From Impatiens glandulifera (taxonomy: Eukaryota; Streptophyta; Magnoliopsida; Ericales; Balsaminaceae), in NCBI RefSeq assembly GCF_907164915.1, contig NC_061862.1:91715995-91779994 (forward strand): 64,000 nucleotides of DNA, written 5' to 3'. The position numbers and the translations under genes are program-made. Within the stretch, counting starts at the first letter, position 1; each line of letters starts with the position of its first letter. Under the pieces are notes generated by a model, which saw nothing but the letters and a program-made list of their open reading frames with translations, was not told where the DNA came from and made no database searches. Of the stretch, positions 24,460-36,455 are shown in pieces.

Positions 24460-26240
24460 TCGGGATTTAAAAAAATATAATTTAGAGTCCCAAAATTACA
24501 AAATTAATTTAGGATTTTGAAAAAGGGAACCAAATTGTCCTTAAGACCAGAGTCTTAAGCCTTGGGTTCATTTTAATCGGTCGAGCTCAATGAATCCTCG
24601 GTCCGGGTAAAGGAGCCTCTAGGTCGAGGTTCGGGATATTCGGTCTGAGTGCCGAAGTCCCTTGGTTTGGGTGCTAAGGACTCTTGTTCCTTAGCTGATC
24701 TTACTGGTCTAGGTGTAAAACCTATCGGTCATAGGCTAGCTCTAACTAAGTCCTCGGTCGATGTGTATAAACCTCTCGGTTATGGGCTAGCTCTAGGTTA
24801 AGTCCCTCGGTCCTGGGTTTTGGAGCTCTCAGTCCTAAATTTGGGATTCTCGGTCCTGAGGTTCGGGAGTCTCGGTCCTGAGTTTGGATTTCTCTGTTCT
24901 AGTTGAAAATCCTCGATTATATTTCCCGGTCCTAGCTCAAGAGCATCGGTCGGACCTCTCGGTGCTATTGAAATTCTCGATTATCGGTCCTAGACTTTAA
25001 GAACATCAAAGGTTAATTTTTAAAATATATTTTTAGCTTGGATTCTTTGATCCAAGGGTTTGTGTAGCTTCACAAAGCTCCCAAGAACATGTTGATCATC
25101 ATCTCAAGGTATGAATCAACCTAGATGATGATCAATTTATTCAAAACAGTTTGTGATAAAAAAAACCGGGTTTTTGATTTTAAAGATGTTTTGAAGTGTA
25201 AGGAGCTATCCAATATCGTCTTTATACTGCATAATACTTGATTGGTACCAAAACATGAACACTGGTTGTTCGTTTTGACCAAATCAAGAACTCTAAATTT
25301 TTAATTATTTTAAAATTTCCATTTTGATCAAACATGATTAGGATAGATCAAACATGATTCAAACAGTTTCCTAACATCATTACAATCATGTTGGAAAGCT
25401 TTTTGAGATGTGATTCAACAAAATTAACCTAAGATCCACAAACCCGTTTTTTATTTTGAAAATTCAAATTTGGGTTTTTGTTATGTAGATTGATTGATCG
25501 GTTTATCTTATCCAGATAATTTCTAAATGATCTTAGGATCGGGTTTCATCCATAAACACCATAAATAACAAGCATACAAGCTTATGTAATTTGAAATATA
25601 AAATTTCAAATTCATACTATAAATATGAATTAGAGGGTAATTGTAATTTTACCAAAAATTGGAGAACACACATTGATCATTAGGGAAGCTTTTAGGATGC
25701 TTAGATCCAAGCTTTAAGGCTTTAAAAGAATTTTAGAAAAATCCAGAAGTTTTGAGCTTCAACGGAGGATTTTATGTAAATTGCAATTTGAGAGTGGAGA
25801 TTGAATTCTCTCCTTTGGGAACAACTTATGGGGTATATTTATAGCTGCCTTGAGTCGGTGGAGGCTTCTAGTGGCCTAAATCGGCCCAAAGCCATTAATG
25901 GCCTTATGATGTTTTTGGTTTAAGTCGCCGGAATAGGGATGAATCATCCCTATTTTTATAGGGAGAAATGATCACCATCGTAAGGTGATCATTCTGGTGT
26001 TTAAATCAGCCGAAAGGTTGACTATCGAATGAGTTCCAAAAAGAGAAGATCAACACGAATCTTCATCCTTATCATCGCGGAGTCGCGATGAAGAAGAAAA
26101 TCGGAGGCCAAAACGACGTTGTTTTGTGCGCTTCTGGCATTCCATTAGCGTTTGGCGTTTCGTCAGTGTTTTGGCGTCCATCCGATGGAGACAGTTCCTA
26201 CTGCAGCAGCCGATACTTATTATTTTAGCCGGATCACAAA
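24460..26240 (-). mobile_element. Dispersed repeat family, copy A (inverted)
   Basis: Reverse-complement homology to copy C is clear around 24480-24560 (minus-strand TTTTCAAAATCCTAAATT, TTTTGTAATTTTGG). The CTCGGTCCTGAG-type array (24560-25000) mirrors GACCGAG words in C. A TATA box (GCTATAAATATACCC, 25845-25831, minus) and ACAAAACAACGTCGTTTTGG near 26110-26130 match the corresponding places in B and C. No coding region. It is probably an LTR or other long non-coding transposon part; class not proven. Confidence 0.6.
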
Positions 26241-27327
26241 TTTATTTTTATTTTAAAATCTTAAGGGTTTGTTTGAAATTGATTTTTTTCCACCTTTTTT
26301 ACTTTAACTTTGATCTTTTTTAAATACAACAATTATTAAAATAAATATGATACATATTTTACCAATTTTTTATAATTTTAGAGTTAAATAAATAATTATT
26401 TTAGATAAAATTGATACAAAATTTTATTCAAAATTATTATTTTTTATCTCATAATGTTTTCTAAAATTAATTTAAAATAAATGAGTATAATATTTATTAT
26501 TTTGATCATTTTTATTAATTAATTAGGTTTTAATTATTAAAATAATTAGTCTGATTAATTATTTTTATTAAGTTTTCCTCGTGGGATTAATTATTTTGAT
26601 TTAGTTTATTCAAAAATAAATCAAAAAAATTGTTTTAATTTTATATATTGGATTGTAAATTTTTAATAATTACCAAAATATATTTATTTTATTTATATTT
26701 TTTATTTTAGAAATATATATAATTTAAAATACATTTTATATAATTGTTAAAATGTTAGTATATATTATTAATTTATAATTTTTAAAATATTAATAATAAT
26801 TTTATGATAATAAAAATAAAAATAATTCTAAATTATATTAATTTATCAATTTATCAATTTGATAATATAACTTTTATTATCTTTATATTAAATGTTTTAA
26901 TATTTTTATAATATTTATATATTAATTAAATTAACATATATATTAATTTATGTATTTTAAAATATTAATTAATTTATAATTTTAATAAAATATTTTGTTA
27001 TTCATTATTTTTAATAAAAATTCTATTTATTTATTAATATTATATATTTTAATTAAATGTTTAATATGTATAAAATATATAAATATATATTATTAAAAAT
27101 ATTTTTTACAATCTTAACTATAATTATTATATTATATTTATTAATTAAGTTAAAACTTAAAAATATCTTTTAATTTAAGTTATTTTATATAAAAAAAACT
27201 TTAACTTAAATAATTTTATTAATTAAAAAAATAAAAAAAACATTTTTTTTAACTTATAAATTATATATTTTAAAATACATTTTAAATTATATGTATAATG
27301 AAAAATAAGTAAACATGTATATTTCAA

Positions 27328-27443
<116 letters not shown>

Positions 27444-28162
27444 CTATTTTTAACTTATTTTTAATTTTTATTTTATTTTTCATTAATAATATATGTTTTC
27501 AATTTATCAGCATAATTAATAGTTAAAAAATATATTTATCAATATATATTTTAATTTTTTAAATTTTTTATATTTGAAATATATATAATTTAAAATAAAT
27601 TTGATATAATTAATATAATTGTTAAAATCTTAATATATATTATTTGTTTTTAAAAAAATATTAATATATTTTTAAAATTTTTAAAAATAATTATTATTAA
27701 CCTTTTTAATATTATAAATTAATTTTATTTATCGTATTATTTTATATTAAATTATTTAAAGTATTATAATAATTTAATATATATTATTTATATAATTATT
27801 ATAAAAATGTTTTATTTTTAATTATGATTAGCATCATTATCATTGTAACAGAATCATCCATCCGAAAGTTATGTGGTTTATTGAACAAAATAACTTATTT
27901 ATATTATATTAAATATTTGTAAAAAAGATAAAATATCTGTTAATTTTTATATATTTTAAATAATAATTTATTTAATTTTTTAACTAATTATTATTATTTA
28001 ATTTTTAATATTTTCTATCTATTATTTAATAAAAAATATTCATTAATTTAATATATATATATATATAAATATTAATATTTGTTTAGCAATTAGTTTATAT
28101 TATATATATATTTTATTTTTTATTTTATACATTATAAATTATTAATATATTTTTATGGATTA

Positions 28163-28193
<31 letters not shown>

Positions 28194-28421
28194 TATTTTT
28201 AGAGTTAAATACACTTATTTATATTACATTTAACAAAAAACAATTAATTTTATATTTTTAAATATTTATTTATAAATTTTGAAAGCATAATATTATTTTA
28301 TTAGTTAATGTTTCATATTTTATTTAATAAATTATTTTATAATATATAATATAAAAATATATATAATTGAAAATACATTTTTAACAATATTTGAATATTT
28401 TTATTAATTATTATATTGTAG

Positions 28422-28470
<49 letters not shown>

Positions 28471-29153
28471 TTACATATTTTATAATTTTTTTAATAAATA
28501 TACATTAATTAAAATAAAAACCACTTAAAAATATATTTAAAGCACGAAGGGTTATAATATATTTATTAATTTATTTTAAATATATAAATGAAATATATAT
28601 ATATTAAAAAAAATATAATAACTATTAAAAACTAGGTTGATTTATTTTGGAAAAATTCAAATATATGTATAATTTAAAAAATATTTTATATAAATTATAT
28701 TATTTTACAAGTTATTGTTTTTAAAATACAATAAAATTTATTATTAACCTTTCAAAATTATAAAATATATTTATTTATTAATTTGTTAATATGAGTTTTA
28801 ATTATTTCTATAATATATAAAAAATATATATAATTATATTTTAAAATGAAAAAGATAAATTATGTATAAATTATTATTACATTAATATATATAATATTTT
28901 GTTGAGTGTATTTTTGGTTTTTTAATAATTGACAGTATTTCGTGTTATATTATAACTCAAAAAAGTTAATTTATATAAATATTGATTTTAAAATTATATT
29001 GTTTTTTGTTTTTAGTTATTCCCATATATTTAATGAATTGATATATATATATTAAACAGTTTATTATGTAATTAAATATATACATATATATAATTTAATG
29101 TAAATTTTAATTTTATTATATTGATTATTATATAATATTTATGGATTAAAATG

Positions 29154-29155
<2 letters not shown>

Positions 29156-29216
<61 letters not shown>
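29156..29216. repeat. (AT)n microsatellite
   Basis: About 60 bases of TA repeat. Confidence 0.95.
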
Positions 29217-29219
<3 letters not shown>

Positions 29220-29879
29220 TTTATATATATTATTTTTTAAAAATATTAAATTTTATTTTTTAATGTATATAGATTTTTCAATAATTATTCATTAACTTAT
29301 ATTTTAAAAAACAATTACTTAAGACTATGGATGATTAATAAATCGCATAATTTAGCTAATTTTAATTCCATTGATTTAACATAGGTTACTAAAAAATGTT
29401 GTTTTGGTTGATGTAAAAGATTTTTTTTTAAATGACAGAAATTAACATTATCATACTGTTTAATAAAAACAAAATTGGCTGATTTTTAAATTCAATCTCT
29501 AATGTTTATTAAATCAATCTAAGTTTTATATTCCTTTAGCCTCGTCTTCTTCTTTCTCTATCGTTTGGCTATATGAAATGTCTATGGGTTGTCCTTCAAA
29601 TGATATGTAAACACATTATTTTACAAACAATCAAATATACAAAATCATTTCACACAATAGACCATATTTTAAAATTTCTATTTTGAGAACAAACCTAAAA
29701 CATTTGTGTATATCCCACATATTTTTGTAGTCCATCGTTTAATAATGACGTTTGTATACCTTCATTTTGTGCTCCTCAATTTATAATTTTTTAATAATTT
29801 TGAGTCATCGAAATAATTTTCTAAATATTCATATCAACCTAATTTTCTAATAATTCAGCCAACCGCATCGCCCATTACA

Positions 29880-32060
29880 ACATAAAGAAAGCTCTTTTGC
29901 GTCTCTTTTGCGTCTCATCATATTAATAGACAGAAAGGCTAGCGTCCCACACACAGGATACCTATGCTGACAGAACGCAGATCGCACGTTCATGCGTCCA
30001 CACCAAAGAACAAAACAACATCATTTTTTTTCCTATGCAGTCTTCTTCCTCACGACAGTTGGATAAGAACATCAGCCTTCTTTTTTTTTGAAACACTGGG
30101 TTACGATTCTCTTTTTTTGTAATGCGACTAAAACACGCGGGCCGCAAACACACTTAACCATTTAACTAGGTGCAAAACTTGCAGTCTGACGGACTCAAAC
30201 TCAGGACCTCGGGAGGCTATGAATGTCTACATCTTGTTGCCGCTACGCTAGAAGAGGGGATTTTAGAAAGAATATAACTCGCTTATTTCTTTATCAATTT
30301 GGATGATTCAAAGACTGAAATGATCACCCTAGCATGGTGACCATTTTCCTATCAACCTAGGTCGAATCATGATCTAAAGAGATAGAAATCAGCCGAGCAA
30401 GACAAAAGTCATCCCAAATTTAATTCACTTGATTGACAAAGGACCTTGATAAACTATAAATAGAACCTCCCGACCAAGACGAAGGACAATGGTCCAATCT
30501 CAATCAAACTCTAATCCGCCTTTAAATTTTTTTCAAGCTTTTCCGTTTTTAGAAAGTTTTGTGTAACCTTTCCAATCTTAGTTTTTGTTCCCAAAAGCTT
30601 TGGCAAAAGTCTAAGAGTGTTATCCAACTCAAAGAAATATTTCATTCACGTCGTAAATTATGTCATGAACAAAACTTGAAATTTTTATATTTCAATTCGA
30701 GTGTTCTTGAACATGGATTCATTCTTTGATTTCTTGGTTTGGAAATGATCCTAAGGTCGTTTATAAATCAAACGAATCAAGTTAAATCATGAAAATCAAA
30801 TTTTAAATTTAAAAATCCTAAAATCGATTTTTCTTTTCTTGAGCTCAACATTGACCTTAAAAGATTTCTAATACGTTTCAAATGATGTCAAGAACATTTT
30901 TGGATTGATTTCGAAGTGAAAATGCATGTTTGTCTAAAATTAAAATATTGAAATAAAGCTTGAAATTTCAGGTCTTGAATTGATTTAATGTTTTTATAAT
31001 TTTATGATTAAAATTGATCCTAACAAATACTATGAAGTTTTTTGTAAGCTTTATTTATCAATCCGGGAAATCCCATTTTTTGTCCAGAAATTTCATCTTG
31101 AAATTTAGGCTTTGAGATTGAATGATGATCATGATCATGAATCGATTCTAAATGATCCCATAATCATCTAGTTTAGAGTTTGAGAGCTCCAAACAAAATT
31201 ATAAAAATAAACTTTGCACCTATTGCCTAACATGGTTTCCGACTAAGAAAATAAACTAGGATTCGCTTCCGACCTAAGACCTAACTTGATCTTTGATCGA
31301 GAAAATCAGTCAGGTCCTCCTTTCGATTGAGAAAATCTCGCAAAATGAATCACCTTCATGTTGACTAAAGCCCGCATCCGTTGACCCCGAATCAAATCAC
31401 GTCCAAACTTATGCATACGACCCAATTCTTTACCCGAACAACTAGCTTAGGGCCTATATGCTTTCACAATTTATTGTTTTATTTTTTTAACATTTAAAAA
31501 TCAAAATTATTCTTAAAAAATTTGAAAAAATAGAAAACGATTTAAAAATATTTTTACAATATTTTCATAAAAAATATATTAAGAAAGTATCTGTTTAAAT
31601 TTATTTTTAAATTCTAACGCATCTAATCAATATTTTCCCATCTCTTTTCTTATAATTTTTTACGCTAATCTTAAGGATCAATATTTATTCAATATTTTAA
31701 ATTTTAAAATATTAAATTTAAATATATTCATAAATTATGAAAAAATAATTAGATAAATAAAAATATAAGGATCCAATTTACTTAATAAAAGCTAAAAAAA
31801 AATTTATGAGGTAGAGACATTTTTAACAGGTATATAGGATATAGCACGAGAGTTATTTCCCAATTATATCCAAACATTAAACCAAATAAAAATTTCTGAT
31901 AAAATTATGTTTATACAGAAATAATCTTTAAAATTAATTTTTATCAAGCGATAGACTTTTTAAATTGGACATAAAATTAAATTTAAATCAAAATTATTAT
32001 TCAATCCTTCAAACAATATTTTGCCCTTTAAGACTAAAGTCTTAAAGAAGAGGTGAGTTA
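29880..32060 (+). mobile_element. Dispersed repeat family, copy B
   Basis: It parallels copy C in order: GACAGAACG, then AACAAAACAACATCATT (C: AAAACAAAACAACGTCATT), a TATA box CTATAAATAG (30454-30463), the A/T-rich leader with TTTGAAAATC and GATCATGATC words, a CGACC/GATCGAG-rich stretch (31220-31340), and GGATATAGCACGAGAGTTATTTCCC (C: GGACATAGCGCAAAAGTCATTTCCC). Interrupted by a SINE at 30115-30256. No coding region. Confidence 0.6.
30115..30256 (-). mobile_element. tRNA-derived SINE inside copy B
   Basis: On the minus strand it starts CTCTTCTAGCGTAGCGGC (A box), has GAGGTCCTGAGTTTGAGTCC (B box) and GTCAGACTGCAAGTTTTGC, and ends near an A-rich tail (ACAAAAAAAGAG). It is the same family as the SINEs at 12.66 and 59.7 kb. 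It is not a functional tRNA gene. Confidence 0.75.
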
Positions 32061-32986
32061 TGCAATGTTATGGCCAATAACAAATTATTTTGCCCTTTAA
32101 GTATTTTTAAATATTTAAATAAACCATCTTGGATCCCTACACAACTTTGTGAGCCTATAGTTAGGCACATAAATCCAAAACAAAGGCAAAAAATAAAATG
32201 AATATTGAAAAAATGTTATATTCATAATCACAAAGTAATTAAAATAAAGATTCACAAATAATAATTATGTTGCATAAATATTGTATTAATGAAGTCAAAA
32301 ATAATTAAATAAAAATAAAATAATTATATTGAATAAATATTACATCATAAAATTCAAAATAATAAAATTTAAATTTGAACTATAAATAAAATAATAATTA
32401 TTTATGAAAAATATTATATTTATAATCCCAACATAATTAAAACTAAATTAAAAAATTTAATTATATTAGAAAAAATGTTGTATCTAATAATTTCAAAGTA
32501 ATTAAAATTTAGAACTTATATAAATTAAATCATTATTTCAGAAAAATTATTATAGTCATTAAGTCCCAAATTAATTTTAAAAAATGAATCCCTAACTACA
32601 CAAAATAATAAATAAAATAAAAATAATTGAATTTTATGTTTATTAATTAATTTGATGTATTTTATAGAAAAATAAAAAGAGGCGAAGGCCAAACTGGGCC
32701 AAAACCGTTTTGGCCCAAATCAAACAAGGCATATGTCACGCAGAAGCTCAAAGGAGCGTCTAGCGATTGAAGACCTCATACTTATTTTAACTTTCCTCCA
32801 ACGATATTATTTGAAAACAATGATGAAGTCCAACTTTGTATATACTTATTTTAACTTTCCAATTTTATATTTTTAAAACAAAAAATCTCGAACCAATTAT
32901 ATTTGAGATATTTATATCCGGGCCCAATAAATGGATTTAAAATAAATAATTATTATTTCAGGAAACAACGCCCGCATCAATTGTAT
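32061..32986. other. AT-rich intergenic DNA
   Basis: No gene is seen. A near-perfect palindrome GGGCCAAAACCGTTTTGGCCC (10-base arms, one-base centre) lies at about 32697-32717. Confidence 0.5.
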
Positions 32987-34105
32987 TCTAAAAATAATTA
33001 ATTATATATATATATTTAATTTCAAAGTGTCCGGATTGTCAGGGTCGAGAGTTGTGATTAATTTGGATATATATGTGAAAATAAATAAATAAATGAGTCG
33101 AATTGTGGGTTTGACCCGCCCATAAACTTAAAACGGTTAAAAATAAAATAAAAAATGTTATATGTATGTTTCAAATTTGTAACTTAACGAAACACATACA
33201 ACTCTTTAACCAACTAGACTAATAAAACTTTATATTTTTAAATTCAACATCAAATTTGATGAACGCGATAATTCTTAATAATATAAGTTTAATTTTTTAA
33301 TTAACTAATATATATATATATATATATATATAATTAATGATGCTTAATTTCAAAGTGTCTGAATTGTCGGTTCGAGAGTTGTGATTAATTTGGATATATA
33401 TGTGAGAGTAAATAGATACTTGGGTCGAATTGTTGGTTGATCCGTCTATAAACATAAAACGATTAAAACAAATTAAAAATGTAATATGTGTGTTTCAATT
33501 TGCAACCTAATAAAACAAGTACAATCCTTTAACCAAGTAGTCTAATAAGACTTTATATTTTAAAATCAACACCAAATTTGATGAATGCGAGACATTCTTA
33601 ATAATATAATTTCAACCTTTTAACTAACCAATCTATATGTATATAATGATGCGAGAGTTGTGGTTAATTATGATATATATGTGAGAGAAAATGGATACTT
33701 AGGTCGGATTGTGAGTTTGACCCGCCCAAAATTTAAAACGGTTAAAAATAAAATTAAAAATTTTATATGTATGTGTCGAACTATTAAAAGTGGTTAAAAA
33801 ATATGAATCAAATATTTGATTGACCAAAGTGTGAGGTCACGATGTTAAATTTTAAAAAAATATGAATCAAATATTTGATTGACTTAAGTGAAAGTGTAAA
33901 GTCACGAGATAAGAGATTCATTGGAAAAATATATGTGAGAAAATGAGTTGTTTTACCGAAATAAATAAAATGTGTAATGTGAGTATTTTATTTTTTATGT
34001 TAATATATTTTTCGAGAAATTTTAAACATTGAATACATATAATTATAATTTTTTTATTAAATTTATTTTATTTAGATTTTTATCCGTGTGCATCGCACAA
34101 GAATC

Positions 34106-36437
34106 ATTTTTTTGGGGAAAACGGTTAGAACCATTTCATTAAAATCCCAAAAGTGGGAGGGTTAAAAATCAAAGCTAAACAAACCCTAGCTATAATTAAG
34201 GATTACAATCAAAATACCCTAAAAAAACTTATTAATAACATTCATACTTTATAAAAAAACAGAGATTACAAAAAGAAAAAAGAAAAGACTACATTCAAAT
34301 ATAACCATCTCAACCTGACATTTTCGCATGTCATTCGTTTTCATTGAGATGACTTATTTCCCTTCCTCTAACAATGAAAGGAGATTGTATTGAAGAGGAT
34401 GATGAATATTGTTGTTTCTTATTTTGAATTCTCTCTTTGTATGAGCCCGTTCTGATTTGATAGAAAGAATTGTCTTTAACATGAATTTCGGTGTTCTTGT
34501 CTTCCTTATCTTCGGCTATAGCTTCAGACTTCACATTGGTTTTGGAATTTTCTTTACCGGCTTTAGAATTCTCTATTTCAGCTTTGAAATTATAGGTATC
34601 TTCCTTTTGAGTTTTCTCAACAACAACTTGAGGTTCATCTTGCATTTCCATCCCAATCCTTCGCATTATAGCAATTTTTCCTTTTCTCTTCACCTTGATT
34701 TCCTTTACTTTCTTTCCTTCAATGCTTTCCTTTTTCCTAGAACCCTTCTTACTTTCTTCTACAACTGTTTGATCTTTGAGTTTAGTCTCCTCTATTTCCT
34801 TTTTTTCTTCTACTTCTTGGCTTTTCTGGTTTTTCTGGTCTTCTTCTTTAACTTTATAACATTTATTATTAAAGTAAGACAAAAAGCACACCTCTTTGGT
34901 TTCCATTCATAAGAGATCTTCATGACATTGTGCATTCATTTCTTGTTAATAACTATCATTTTCATTGGCAGAACACTTATAAGATGCACTTCAATACTAA
35001 TTATAGCAAATGACAAGTGCTCTCCTACTTCAGTTATTGAGTCCATAAATAATGGTTTCCCATTTGTACTTGCAAAATGACTAATTGCTTCAGCATTGTA
35101 CATGTGGGCTGAAATGTTCCAGAGCTTGAACCAAATCTGGGTCGTTTCTTTTGGTCTGCTTTGTAGATTCATCTCTTCTGACCACTTTTCCAGTTTCATG
35201 CAATTTGATCCCATGTAAGTATGCACTTTCTTCAAGATTTCTTTCAGATTTGAGGTCATGTATGTTTACAAAAAAAAAAAATCAAGCCCTTTTCTCCATA
35301 CTATTTAATTAGAGCATCTTTGATAGTTGGGAATGATGCTCTATTTTTTTCAATGAAGTTTTCAACCACCACAAACTCCCAGTCTTCAATACATTTCTCA
35401 TCTACTTTAGAAGACAACTTGAATTCAAAAGGAGAGTTGAGTATCTCTACATTTATTTGGATATCCCTCAAGCAGACTTTTCCTTTGTATGCATAGTCTT
35501 TAAATTTCTTTGTATGCATAGTCTTTAAATTTCTTTTCTACTTTATTTTTCCATACCTCGTTAACTTTCCATGTTGAATTACTCTTGATAGTGTAGGTCT
35601 TAGTTTTGGGAGCCTTCATCATCTCCTTTATTGCATGAATTGACCATTTATTTATCTCCTCATATTCTTCTTTCTTCAGTAAATTCCAATATTGGATATA
35701 AAGAATATTGAGTTAGACTGTTATTTGTTGAGCTTTCTTTTCCCTTCTTAGCATGCATCAGGAGTTTGTTAATATGGTTTTAAGACCAAATATGTTGTCT
35801 CTTTTATTATAACCAACCTTTTAAATTTCTTCTTTCTTCCCCTATTTATCTACTGCATTTTCTTCAAAAATTTTATCAACAATTGGTTTGTCACCTTTAC
35901 TGCATTCCTGTTTTTCCTTAATAATTTCTTCAGCAATCTGATCAATTTTCTTTTCAGCTACCACCCTTAAGCCTTCCATCACAAATTTTTGACTTCCTTA
36001 TACTTATTGTTTTTATTTATTTTCATTTTAATGAAAAATAGAACACAACAATAAAACAATAAAGAAGAGCAATTACAAAATATGTACATCAAAAACCCTA
36101 GCTATTACAGAACAAGGTAAACCATAAATCTTAATCTTCCAAGAAAGCTTTGTAGATGAACGATCGACCTAGCAATTAGAACTGATACTGTGTCGTTTGT
36201 GCCGATTGTGTCGTTCAATTGTGTCGATCGTGTGCACGTTTGACAAATGACACTGAGCAACTAACAACGTGACCATAATAACCGAACTACGACCTTGATT
36301 TCGTGCAAATCGTGTCGATCGTTCCGTTTGTGCCGATTGTGTCGTTCGTGTTTTCGTGATAAGAGAATTTGTTGCCGGAATTTTTGCCGTAAACCTAAAA
36401 TCTCTAGAACTTTTCTCTCTCAGTTGTCTTTTATTCT
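34106..36437 (-). mobile_element. ORF1-only LINE-like retrotransposon
   Basis: A minus-strand unit with a 5' leader (36437 to about 35980), a decayed gag-like ORF1 and a short 3' region ending in a 7-base A tail (34106-34113 region, AAAAAAATG on the minus strand). No reverse transcriptase follows. The possible target duplication is GCACAAGAATC versus GCACGGAAATC (8 of 11 identical). ORF1-only LINE derivatives need another element's enzyme; that inference rests on the missing ORF2. Confidence 0.5.
34331..35979 (-). pseudogene. LINE ORF1-like protein with DUF4283 and degenerate zinc knuckle
   Basis: Candidate ATG at 35979 (MEGLRVVAEKKIDQIAEE). Broken frames then give, in order: EDWEFVVVENFIEKN-type DUF4283 sequence (35519-35301), LEKWSEEMNLQ and IWFKLWNISAHMYNAEAISH with GKPLFMDSITE (35259-34936), then in a shifted frame SYEWKPKRCAFC (about 34920-34880), the usual YEW.P..C..C lead into a zinc knuckle, and a long Lys/Glu-rich tail (34906-34331). 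DUF4283 plus CCHC proteins are the nucleic-acid-binding ORF1/gag-like proteins of plant LINEs. A 25-base tandem duplication near 35485-35535 shifts the frame. Several stops make it non-functional. Confidence 0.65.
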
Positions 36438-36455
36438 GCACGGAAATCTTACTAG

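Larger units (their letters stand above)
32987..36455 (+). mobile_element. Helitron with duplicated 5' part, apparently split by a LINE
   Basis: The Helitron 5' module (AAAGTGTCCGGATTG, GTCGAGAGTTGTG, TTTGGATATATATGTGAGAG, GTTTGACCCGCCCA) occurs three times, from about 33020, 33340 and 33640, then minisatellite words (GACCAAAGTGTGAGGTCACG). A 3' hairpin TGTGC-ATC-GCACA lies at 34087-34099. The terminal sequence seems displaced: GCACAAGAATC (34095-34105) is followed by the LINE, and GCACGGAAATC at 36438-36448 continues TTACTAG with T after it, the Helitron 3' end form. The left end is not exact. Confidence 0.5.

Noticed and set aside
34457..34912. 151-codon plus-strand open frame, Phe/Leu-rich
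   Set aside because: It is the antisense of the Lys/Glu-rich tail of the LINE ORF1 pseudogene, whose identity is supported on the minus strand.
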